5,202 nt of DNA, from positions 1 through 5,202 of the forward strand of contig CAAGQE010000220.1 in assembly GCA_900772035.1 (NCBI GenBank), written 5' to 3'. Under the pieces are notes generated by a model, which searched no databases, had not been told where the DNA came from, and saw only the letters and a program-made list of their open reading frames with translations. Position 1 is the first letter of the stretch, and the number at the start of each line of letters is the position of its first letter. Made by a program: the position numbers and the translations under genes. Below, piece by piece: positions 1 through 5,202 of the stretch. The DNA is from Candidatus Gastranaerophilales bacterium. Lineage in GTDB: Bacteria; Cyanobacteriota; Vampirovibrionia; Gastranaerophilales; Gastranaerophilaceae.

Positions 1-17
1 TATCTTTGGGAGTAATA

Positions 18-581
18 ATGAAAAATTATATAGAAAATTTGTATAAGATTTTATTTGAATTTGACTTTGACGGCGTAAAAGATGCAACGACAATGCCGAT
101 TGCAGTTGGAACTTTGACGTGGACTTCTTTGTTTTTGTTTTTGACTAAAAACGCAATACACGGCAAAGGCTTGGCAGAGTTAAAATTTTTCTTTTTACTT
201 ATCTTCTTTGTAGTGGGAACATTGATTGTTTGGCTTTTTAGCGCGATATTTTTTGAACTTTTGGCAAAAATATTCTCTCAATCAGGCAAAATCCGTACGT
301 TATTGACTCTTACGTCATATTCTTTGTTGCCGTATATTTTCTTTCCGTGCTTTGAATTAATGAAAAATTTTTCAAACGCGGGCTATTTTTTCGGGACTAA
401 ATTACAAATTTTGTTATTCCTTTGGGTAATATTAATTTACGCGAAAGCGCTTGCAAAGACTTATGATTTGAAAAAATCATCATCAATATTGCTTGTTTTT
501 ATACCTCTGATTTCTTACATTTTTCTTGCAATGTGGCTGATTGGCACAATGTTTAACGTCAGCTATATTTATAGTGTGTAG
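18..581 (+). CDS. Yip1-like five-helix integral membrane protein
   Basis: Encodes 187 aa from the ATG at 18. An in-frame TTG at 6 would add four residues, but GGGAG at 8-12 sits as a Shine-Dalgarno just before the ATG, so the ATG is preferred. About five hydrophobic helices are visible (residues ~27-43, 56-80, 96-114, 128-146, 156-178), with a short hydrophilic N-terminus. The stretch GKIRTLLTLTSYSLLPYIFF before and into the third helix resembles the conserved 'G...(L)L...(Y)..LP' segment of bacterial Yip1-domain proteins, which have five helices and similar length. Bacterial members of this family have no well-defined biochemical role, so only a membrane location is claimed. The next gene begins 18 bp after the stop, so co-transcription with the exported repeat protein is likely. 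No promoter is visible because the window starts 17 bases upstream. The family call is by pattern only; another small polytopic membrane protein remains possible. Confidence 0.8.
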   Translation: MKNYIENLYKILFEFDFDGVKDATTMPIAVGTLTWTSLFLFLTKNAIHGKGLAELKFFFLLIFFVVGTLIVWLFSAIFFELLAKIFSQSGKIRTLLTLTSYSLLPYIFFPCFELMKNFSNAGYFFGTKLQILLFLWVILIYAKALAKTYDLKKSSSILLVFIPLISYIFLAMWLIGTMFNVSYIYSV

Positions 582-599
582 AGTAAATTAGGTTAAATT

Positions 600-1529
600 A
601 TGAAAAAATTGTTAGCAGTATGTTTCATACTGGGTGTATTTTCGTGTGAAGTTTTTGCGGACGATATGAAGAATATCTCGACCGTGGAGAAAGACCTTTT
701 CGGGGTTGAATATGTTGATGAAAATATCACTCAGCGTCTTAACAGAGTGGAAAACCATTTGTACGGAAAGACAAATTCGGGAACTCCGACTCAAAGATTG
801 AATAAAATAGCGGAAACATCAGGTATTTCTTTTGCTCCCAAAAAGACTGCGGAGGAAAAGCGAATTGCTCAGGCTGATGTGGAAAAAGAGGATAACTCGG
901 TTTCGTATCCCGTAATTGATATTATGGAAGAGAAAACTTTCAATAAGACATTCCAAGGTGAAAATGTCTATAAAAGGGTCGCAAGGCTCGAAGAAAAAGC
1001 ATTCGGAAAAAGTTCCGAAGGCGAATTGTCAGAGAGAACCGACAGGCTGAAAGCGAAATTGCTTGCGGTTAAACAGGACAAAATCACGTACGGAAACAAC
1101 TATCAACCGACTTCAATACCTAAACAAAAATCGTATCAATATCAAACAAGACAGCCTGTTTATAATTATTCTGGCGGATTGCCGCCGTTTAGCGGATATC
1201 CGACAGGTGCCGCCGCAAATACAAACAGTTCAAATTCTTATACTTATTCGGAATCCGATTTTGAATACGCATTAAGTGCTGCCGAAAATATGATTTTCGG
1301 AAAACCGTCCAATTTGACTTCTACAACGGACAGGTTGAATAAATTGGAACAAAAAATATTCAAGAAAACATTCTCAGGGGATAAAATTGCACGTTTGGAA
1401 CGTGTAGTAAGCGCGGCATCAGCCAAAAATGCGAATAATATGTATAAGGAAAATAAGTGGGACAGATACTTAACAACGGGGGTACAGGTCGGCTCTATAT
1501 TATTAATGATATTGGCAATGATTTTATAA
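600..1529 (+). CDS. Exported repeat protein with C-terminal membrane anchor
   Basis: Encodes 309 aa. Residues 1-20 form a signal peptide (MKKLL, hydrophobic core, VFA before DD). A lipobox reading at Cys16 (VFSC) is possible but poor. The mature protein holds three paired copies of a ~21-residue unit, six units in all: ~29-50 and 51-72, 109-130 and 131-153, 228-250 and 251-270. Each has an aromatic-glycine/asparagine-lysine motif (LFG, LYGK, TFNK, AFGK, IFGK, IFKK), then a polar stretch and RL..LE or RL.K. Between pairs two and three lies a Tyr/Gln/Ser/Pro-rich linker (~160-225). Residues ~293-309 are a C-terminal hydrophobic segment, so the protein may be anchored at both stages of export or span the membrane once with its bulk outside. 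I remember such repeats from Melainabacteria-type genomes as uncharacterised proteins; no function is assigned. The ribosome-binding site is weak (TTAGG, 588-592). It probably shares a transcript with the membrane protein upstream. Confidence 0.85.
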   Translation: MKKLLAVCFILGVFSCEVFADDMKNISTVEKDLFGVEYVDENITQRLNRVENHLYGKTNSGTPTQRLNKIAETSGISFAPKKTAEEKRIAQADVEKEDNSVSYPVIDIMEEKTFNKTFQGENVYKRVARLEEKAFGKSSEGELSERTDRLKAKLLAVKQDKITYGNNYQPTSIPKQKSYQYQTRQPVYNYSGGLPPFSGYPTGAAANTNSSNSYTYSESDFEYALSAAENMIFGKPSNLTSTTDRLNKLEQKIFKKTFSGDKIARLERVVSAASAKNANNMYKENKWDRYLTTGVQVGSILLMILAMIL

Positions 1530-1530
1530 T
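1503..1530 (+). promoter_or_regulatory. Candidate promoter for the aminotransferase-serA pair
   Basis: A perfect -10 hexamer TATAAT lies at 1525-1530, overlapping the stop of the repeat-protein gene, with a poor -35 candidate TTAATG at 1503-1508 (16-bp spacing). The 85-bp gap that follows has no hairpin terminator, so read-through from the upstream genes could also supply transcription. In AT-rich DNA such a hexamer can arise by chance. Confidence 0.25.
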
Positions 1531-1600
1531 TTTAATTAACATTATGTAACTCTTTGTACTACTCCTTTATGTTTATGTGACAATAATGAAACAGAAAGTA

Positions 1601-1606
1601 AAGGGG
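1601..1606 (+). promoter_or_regulatory. Ribosome-binding site of the aminotransferase gene
   Basis: AAGGGG lies 8 nt before the ATG at 1615 and fixes this start. It is stronger than the sites of the two upstream genes. Confidence 0.75.
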
Positions 1607-1614
1607 ATGTAATT

Positions 1615-2772
1615 ATGAAAGATAAAACATTTTTAATGATACCGGGACCCACACCTGTTCCCGAAAGCGTACTTCTCGCAATGGCTAAACACCCTATCGG
1701 ACACAGAAGTACAGAATTTTCAGCAGTTTTGAAAAGAGTTTATGAAGATATGAAACTCTTGTTCCAAACAAAAAACGAAGTATTAGTATTTACAGCAAGC
1801 GGTACAGGCGCAATGGATGCTGCAATTTTCAACCTCGTAAATCCCGGTGACAAAGTTTTATCTTTAATTATCGGTAACTTTGGCGAAAGATGGGCTAAAA
1901 TTGCGGAAATGAAGGGCGCTATCGTAACTAAATACGAAGTAGAACCCGGTTGTGCAATCGACCCTGCCGAAGTTAAAAAACTTCTTGATGCAGACGTAAA
2001 CAAAGAATACAAAATCGTTACTTTGACTCACAACGAAACAGCAACAGGCGTTACAAACGATGTTAAAACAATCGTTTCTCTTATCAAAGAACACGGCGCA
2101 GTTTCAGTTGTTGACGGTGTAACAAGTTTGGGCGCACTTCCTTGCAAAATGGATGAATGGGGAATCGACGTTTTGATTTCAGGCTCACAAAAAGGCTTTA
2201 TGATTCCTCCCGGACTTTCATTCCTCGCAGCAAGCGAAAAGGCTTGGAAGTTGCATGAACAATGCCAAAACCCCAGTTTCTACTTTAACTGGAAACAAAA
2301 CAGAAAATCTGTATTGGACGCATCAACTGCTTGGACGCCCGCAGTTAACCTCTTTGTTGCGTTGGATGCATCATTGCAAATGATGAAAGAAGAAGGTCTT
2401 GATAACATTTGGGCAAGACATAAGAGAATCGGTACTGCTTTGAGAGCAGGTGTTAAGGCTATCGGATTGAAGTTGCTTGCTAAAGACGAATCAACCGCTT
2501 CAAACGCTATTACGGCAGTTTTACCGCCTGAAGGAATTTCTGTTCCCGATATCAGAAAGACTATGAAGAACGATTTTGATATCGTAGTTGCAAACGGACA
2601 AAAAACTCTTAAAGATAAAATTTTCAGAATGGGTACTCTCGGTTTTGTATCCGAACGTGACGCAATCGCTGCTATGGGAGCTCTTGAAGCATCACTCTAC
2701 AAACTCGGTTATAAGTTTGAACTCGGTGCAGGTGTTGCAGCATTGATTAAATCACTTGCTGAAAATAAATAG
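1615..2772 (+). CDS. Class V PLP aminotransferase, probable phosphoserine aminotransferase
   Basis: Encodes 385 aa, the usual length for the alanine-glyoxylate/serine-pyruvate branch of fold-type I, class V aminotransferases. Visible family features are the N-terminal GPTPVP (11-16) with HRS (30-32), the cofactor phosphate loop ASGTGAMDAA (61-70), HNETATG (139-145), Asp168 in VVDGVTSLG for the pyridine nitrogen, the PLP-binding Lys193 in GSQKG, and Arg338 in FRMG, which in this family binds the substrate carboxylate. Sequence alone does not fix the substrate; annotation pipelines would say alanine-glyoxylate or serine-pyruvate aminotransferase. The serA start only 16 bp downstream argues that it converts 3-phosphohydroxypyruvate to phosphoserine with glutamate, doing the job of SerC, as reported for class V enzymes of this branch in some archaea. 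It is cytosolic. The alternative is serine or glycine breakdown via glyoxylate. Family certain; substrate inferred. Confidence 0.95.
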   Translation: MKDKTFLMIPGPTPVPESVLLAMAKHPIGHRSTEFSAVLKRVYEDMKLLFQTKNEVLVFTASGTGAMDAAIFNLVNPGDKVLSLIIGNFGERWAKIAEMKGAIVTKYEVEPGCAIDPAEVKKLLDADVNKEYKIVTLTHNETATGVTNDVKTIVSLIKEHGAVSVVDGVTSLGALPCKMDEWGIDVLISGSQKGFMIPPGLSFLAASEKAWKLHEQCQNPSFYFNWKQNRKSVLDASTAWTPAVNLFVALDASLQMMKEEGLDNIWARHKRIGTALRAGVKAIGLKLLAKDESTASNAITAVLPPEGISVPDIRKTMKNDFDIVVANGQKTLKDKIFRMGTLGFVSERDAIAAMGALEASLYKLGYKFELGAGVAALIKSLAENK

Positions 2773-2774
2773 TT

Positions 2775-2781
2775 GGAAGGA
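2775..2781 (+). promoter_or_regulatory. Ribosome-binding site of serA
   Basis: GGAAGGA lies 7 nt before the ATG at 2789, inside the 16-bp gap after the aminotransferase stop. It supports this start and coupled translation of the pair. Confidence 0.75.
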
Positions 2782-2788
2782 TTATTAA

Positions 2789-4378
2789 ATGAAAGTTTTA
2801 ATTACTGATAAGATTAATGAAAGCGCCGGAAAAATTTTGGAAGGTGTCGCAGAAGTCGTATTTATGCCGACTCAAACTGAAGACGAACTTTGCAACATTA
2901 TCGGCGAATATGATGCATTGATGGTAAGAAGCCAAACTAAGGTTACGAAGAAAATCATTGATGCGGCAACAAATATGAAAATTATCGGCAGAGCAGGTGT
3001 TGGTGTTGATAATATTGACATCGAAGCAGCAACTCAAAAAGGTATTTTGGTTGTAAACTCACCTGACGGTAATACAAATGCAGCAGCTGAACATACAATC
3101 GCTTTGATGTTGGCAATGTCAAGAAACATTCCTGTTGCTGCAGTTTCAACAAAAGCAGGTAACTGGGAACGTTCAAAATTCACTGGTGTTGAAGTTTTTG
3201 GAAAAACTCTCGGTGTTATCGGTTTTGGTAAAATCGGCTCACACGTTGCACAAGTTGCAAACGCACTCGGTATGAACGTTGTCGTTTCTGACCCTTACAC
3301 TTCTCAACAAACTGTTGAAAAAGCAGGCGCTAAGTACGTTAATTCTTTGGACGAACTTTGGCCTTTGTGCGATTACATTACGGTTCACGTTCCGAAAACT
3401 CGTGAAACTATGCACTTGATTAACAAAGATACAATCGCAAAAATGAAAAAAGGCGTAAGACTTGTTAACTGTGCAAGAGGCGGAATTATTGACGAAGCAG
3501 ATTTGAAAGAAGCATTGGAATCGGGTCAGGTTGCATCAGCAGCAGTTGACGTTTACGAAAATGAACCCGATATGTCAAAATGTTGTCTTTGCTGCACGGA
3601 CAAAAACGTCGTATTGACTCCTCACTTGGGCGCTAGCACAAAAGAAGCACAATTGAATGTTGCAATCGACGTTGCGGAACAAATCAGAGACGTATTGTCA
3701 GGCGGAAGCGCTAAGGCAGCGGTTAACATTCCTGCTCTTAAACCTTCTGTTTTGGAACCCGTTAAAGCATATATGTCTATCGCAGAAAACGTTGGTGCAT
3801 TGGCATTCCAAATTTCAAACGGCAGCTTAAAATCAATCAACTTGACAGTTGAAGGCAAACTCGCCGATTTGGATATTTCACCGATTACAATTGCGGTATT
3901 AAAAGGTGTGTTCTCATCTATTGATGAAGGTGTAAATTACGTAAACGCTCCTGTTATTGCAAAGAAAAGAGGCATTAACGTAGTGACATCAAAATCACAC
4001 AATGATTGCTCATACCAAGGTTCAATTACAGTCAAACTTTTGACGGATAAAGACGAAGTATGCGTATCAGGTGCATTGATTACCGACGGTATGCCGAGAA
4101 TTACCGAAATCAATGAACATAAAATGTGCATTCAACCGGAAGAACACATGCTTGTTCTTCCTCACGAAAACAAACCCAGCATGATTGCTAAGGTTGCAAG
4201 CGTAATTGCCGCAGACAACGTAAACATTAATAAAATGCACGTTGCCGATAATGTTGGCTCTGATCCGCTCTCAATTATGATTTTGAGCACGGAAACGAAG
4301 GTTGAAGCAAATACCTTGAAACAAATTGCAGATATTGACGGTATTAAAGACGCAAAATACATTCACCTTTCTGCATAA
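2789..4378 (+). CDS. serA: D-3-phosphoglycerate dehydrogenase, long form with ASB and ACT domains
   Basis: Encodes 529 aa, the normal length of the long SerA type (as in Bacillus or Mycobacterium). It oxidises 3-phosphoglycerate to 3-phosphohydroxypyruvate with NAD, the first step of serine synthesis. Residues 1-~100 and ~285-315 make the substrate domain (GRAGVGVDN, 67-75). Residues ~100-285 make the nucleotide domain, with GFGKIG (145-150), Asp168 as the likely NAD-selecting residue, and the catalytic set Arg230 (NCARGG), Glu259 (ENEP) and His279 (PHLGAST). An ASB domain (~318-450) and a C-terminal ACT domain (~455-529) follow; in the family the ACT domain binds serine for feedback inhibition. 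Two oddities are a cysteine cluster, CCLCC at 265-269, ten residues before the catalytic His, and Ser464 where the ACT signature usually has Gly (HENKPS rather than H..(N/D).PG). It is probably co-transcribed with the aminotransferase upstream. A strong terminator follows 17 bp after the stop. Confidence 0.97.
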   Translation: MKVLITDKINESAGKILEGVAEVVFMPTQTEDELCNIIGEYDALMVRSQTKVTKKIIDAATNMKIIGRAGVGVDNIDIEAATQKGILVVNSPDGNTNAAAEHTIALMLAMSRNIPVAAVSTKAGNWERSKFTGVEVFGKTLGVIGFGKIGSHVAQVANALGMNVVVSDPYTSQQTVEKAGAKYVNSLDELWPLCDYITVHVPKTRETMHLINKDTIAKMKKGVRLVNCARGGIIDEADLKEALESGQVASAAVDVYENEPDMSKCCLCCTDKNVVLTPHLGASTKEAQLNVAIDVAEQIRDVLSGGSAKAAVNIPALKPSVLEPVKAYMSIAENVGALAFQISNGSLKSINLTVEGKLADLDISPITIAVLKGVFSSIDEGVNYVNAPVIAKKRGINVVTSKSHNDCSYQGSITVKLLTDKDEVCVSGALITDGMPRITEINEHKMCIQPEEHMLVLPHENKPSMIAKVASVIAADNVNINKMHVADNVGSDPLSIMILSTETKVEANTLKQIADIDGIKDAKYIHLSA

Positions 4379-4394
4379 GTTTCTTTTCTAAGTT

Positions 4395-4423
4395 AAAAAG
4401 CACCTCGTAAGGGGTGCTTTTTT
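4395..4423 (+). terminator. Rho-independent terminator after serA (probably bidirectional)
   Basis: Stem GCACCTC / GGGGTGC (one G-U pair), loop GTAA of GNRA type, flanked by A5 before and T6 after, which extend the stem. Because of the A-tract it would also work on the - strand, as a backup behind the 4451-4474 terminator. Confidence 0.92.
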
Positions 4424-4450
4424 ATTGCGTGTATTTCTGAATGTCAGGGC

Positions 4451-4474
4451 AAAAAAAAGGCTCCTTGCGGAGCC
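4451..4474 (-). terminator. Rho-independent terminator of the 143-aa coiled-coil gene
   Basis: Read on the - strand: GGCTCC, loop GCAA (GNRA), GGAGCC, then eight T. It lies about 120 nt past the stop codon of the - strand gene, so that mRNA carries a long 3' untranslated region containing the inverted-repeat arm at 4494-4574. It faces the serA terminator 27 bp away. Confidence 0.9.
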
Positions 4475-4493
4475 GGTACTTTAATTAGAGAGA

Positions 4494-4574
4494 GATAGAG
4501 AGAAAAAAGATTGTTTATGTAACTCTTAGTCACTTTTAACAGAGGATTAAACGAGATATGTGCATTACCTTTCG
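4494..4574 (+). repeat. Inverted repeat, distal arm (copy of the coiled-coil gene leader)
   Basis: Read on +, this repeats the leader of the - strand gene. AGAGAAAAAAGA (4499-4510) equals the reverse of 5059-5070; ACTTTTAACAGAGGA (4532-4546) equals the reverse of 5036-5050; AAACGAGAT (4549-4557) equals the reverse of 5026-5034. GCATTA..TTTCG (4562-4574) matches codons 4-8 of the gene (5006-5018) at 11 of 13 positions. The copy has an extra ~13 nt at about 4511-4531 and TT for G at 4547-4548. An ATG sits at 4558 at the corresponding place but opens only nine codons. Confidence 0.85.
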
Positions 4575-4581
4575 GTACGAG

Positions 4582-4601
4582 GGTTAATCTGTCGATTAAC
4601 C
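4582..4601 (-). other. Hairpin over the stop codon of the coiled-coil gene
   Basis: A perfect 8-bp stem with a four-base loop: GGTTAATC, TGTC, GATTAACC on the + strand. On the - strand the stem contains the last Gly codon and the TAA stop (4596-4598). There is no following T-run, so it is not a standard terminator. It could be an mRNA-stabilising 3' structure or a by-product of the degenerate repeat next to it. Confidence 0.5.
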
Positions 4602-5027
4602 TACGTATTTTGCTGTTGAGTTTTTGATTGCACTTTCTTCAGCTTTTTCAACTTGTGATAATTCGTTTTGAGCTGCGTTTAATTGAGTTTCAAGTGTCTT
4701 TCTTTGAGTATCAAGAGCAGTTTGTTGTTGGTTCAAGTTGTTGATTTCAACGTTGTCAATAGCGTTTTGTAAATCGTTGCTTGAAACTGCTTCGTTGTAG
4801 TTTGCTTCAGCTGCTTTAGTATCGCCACCGCTCTTGAGAGCTTTTGTGTAGATACTTGCTGCGTTGTTGTTAGCAACTGCTGTTCTCAAGTTTGCTGCGT
4901 TTTGTTTTGCAGAAATCTTGTTTGTTAAATCCATTTGTTGTTGTGAAATGCTCATCAATTGAGCGTTCAATCCGTTAACCCTTGCGGTTAATGAAAGTTT
5001 TCTTGCGAAAAATAATGCGTAACCCAT
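4596..5027 (-). CDS. Unrecognised small coiled-coil protein
   Basis: Encodes 143 aa; I do not recognise a named family. The sequence is Asn/Gln/Ala-rich and contains no Cys, Trp, His or Pro. Two long predicted helices (~15-55 and ~72-136) are separated by a Gly-Gly turn (67-68). The second helix has a clear heptad ladder (Leu98, Leu105, Leu112, Ala119, Val126, with Leu116 and Leu123), so a helical hairpin or bundle that multimerises is likely. The N-terminus (MGYALFFARKLSLTARVN) has a short hydrophobic patch followed by basic residues and is not a Sec signal peptide. The start is fixed by GAGGAG seven nt upstream. The strong ribosome-binding site, solo terminator and low-complexity composition suggest an abundant structural or surface-filament-like protein, but that is a guess. 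Its leader is duplicated in inverted orientation beyond its stop, which may affect its own translation. Confidence 0.88.
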   Translation of the reverse strand: MGYALFFARKLSLTARVNGLNAQLMSISQQQMDLTNKISAKQNAANLRTAVANNNAASIYTKALKSGGDTKAAEANYNEAVSSNDLQNAIDNVEINNLNQQQTALDTQRKTLETQLNAAQNELSQVEKAEESAIKNSTAKYVG

Positions 5028-5070
5028 CTCGTTTCTCCTCTGTTAAAAGTACTTAGTTTCTTTTTTCTCT
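5026..5070 (-). repeat. Inverted repeat, proximal arm (leader and start of the coiled-coil gene)
   Basis: This arm carries the purine tract, the Shine-Dalgarno and the first two bases of the start codon of the - strand gene. Core matches to the distal arm are 12, 15 and 9 nt. The 15 + 9 block is broken only by G versus TT. The arms are about 470 bp apart and bracket the gene. Confidence 0.85.
5035..5040 (-). promoter_or_regulatory. Strong Shine-Dalgarno of the coiled-coil gene
   Basis: GAGGAG read on the - strand, seven nt before the ATG (5027-5025). It is the strongest ribosome-binding site in the window and lies inside the inverted repeat, so it can pair with the mRNA's own 3' region. Confidence 0.85.
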
Positions 5071-5094
5071 TTTTCTATTTTCTTCTCGTACTTC

Positions 5095-5202
5095 ATGAAA
5101 AACATTTACTTTCTAAAAATTGCCTTTTTGTATATATTTATCTTAACATTTCTTAATATCCCCAAAACCATGTCAATTCATGCTTTCCCATGTTTCCCAC
5201 CA
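5095..5202 (+). CDS. Possible start of a divergent gene, cut by the window end
   Basis: From the ATG at 5095 a frame stays open for 36 codons to the window edge. It begins MKNIYFLKIAFLYIF and has the look of a signal peptide or membrane anchor: basic start, long hydrophobic core, then a polar turn. Against it, there is no purine ribosome-binding site (the preceding bases are pyrimidine-rich), T-rich DNA yields hydrophobic residues by chance, and the candidate - strand promoter would lie inside it. Undecided, leaning against. Confidence 0.22.
   Translation, partial: MKNIYFLKIAFLYIFILTFLNIPKTMSIHAFPCFPP
5148..5176 (-). promoter_or_regulatory. Candidate promoter of the coiled-coil gene
   Basis: On the - strand a consensus -35 TTGACA lies at 5176-5171. 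With 17-bp spacing the -10 would be AGAAAT (5153-5148), a poor match. TATA-like sequences nearer the gene (5129-5145) lack a good -35 partner. Transcription from here would give a leader of roughly 115 nt, purine-rich between about 5090 and 5052. Confidence 0.3.

Noticed and set aside
1586..1612. Eight-codon upstream ORF (MKQKVKGM) spanning the aminotransferase ribosome-binding site
   Set aside because: It has no ribosome-binding site of its own, and no serine-codon run that would suggest attenuation by serine. Likely chance.
1530..1614. Riboswitch or T-box ahead of the serine genes
   Set aside because: The 85-bp gap is AT-rich and holds no stable stem or terminator/antiterminator pair.
1542..4527. 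13-nt match TTATGTAACTCTT at 1542-1554 and 4515-4527
   Set aside because: A single match of this length in AT-rich DNA of this size is not improbable, and the two contexts share nothing else.
4558..4587. Nine-codon ORF MCITFRYEG on + after AGAGGA
   Set aside because: The Shine-Dalgarno-like sequence is explained by the inverted leader copy, the spacing to the ATG is long (11 nt), and the frame dies at once. More likely a remnant than a real small peptide.
5189..5202. MraZ-type operator (repeated TGGGA on the - strand)
   Set aside because: Only two TGGGA copies are visible, at 9-bp rather than the usual 10-bp period, and no cell-division genes are present.
1..5202. CRISPR arrays, tRNA or rRNA genes, insertion sequences
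   Set aside because: No spaced direct-repeat array, cloverleaf, rRNA-like sequence or transposase was seen. The one inverted repeat brackets a non-transposase gene and lacks flanking target duplications.

Overview
The window is AT-rich bacterial DNA with tightly packed genes on the + strand and one convergent gene on the - strand. The best lineage guess is a non-photosynthetic cyanobacterial relative (Melainabacteria/Vampirovibrionia, for example gut Gastranaerophilales). This rests on the 'FGK...RL..LE' repeat protein at 600-1529, a type I remember from that group, on the base composition, and on the gene style. It is inference; no rRNA or marker gene is present to settle it.

Layout. (1) 18-1529, +: a five-helix Yip1-like inner-membrane protein, then after 18 bp an exported repeat protein with a C-terminal membrane anchor. 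They look like one transcription unit. (2) 1615-4378, +: a class V aminotransferase and, after 16 bp, a full-length serA (529 aa, with ASB and ACT domains), closed by an intrinsic terminator at 4395-4423. Together they probably carry out the first two steps of phosphorylated serine synthesis: SerA oxidises 3-phosphoglycerate and the aminotransferase converts 3-phosphohydroxypyruvate to phosphoserine in place of a classical SerC. No phosphoserine phosphatase is visible. (3) 4451-5050, -: a 143-aa coiled-coil protein that I do not recognise, with a very strong ribosome-binding site and its own terminator at 4451-4474, facing the serA terminator. (4) 5051-5202: upstream region of that gene, with a purine-rich leader (read on -), a consensus -35 hexamer, three CATG sites exactly 10 bp apart, and possibly the start of a divergent + strand gene that runs off the window.

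The most interesting structure surrounds the 143-aa gene. Its leader, including the Shine-Dalgarno sequence and the first bases of the start codon, is repeated in inverted orientation just past its stop codon, upstream of its terminator. In the mRNA the 3' untranslated region would therefore be complementary to the ribosome-binding site. This may be a 5'-3' UTR regulatory pairing, the remnant of an inverted paralogue, or both. A second oddity is a CCLCC cysteine cluster in SerA, close to the catalytic histidine.
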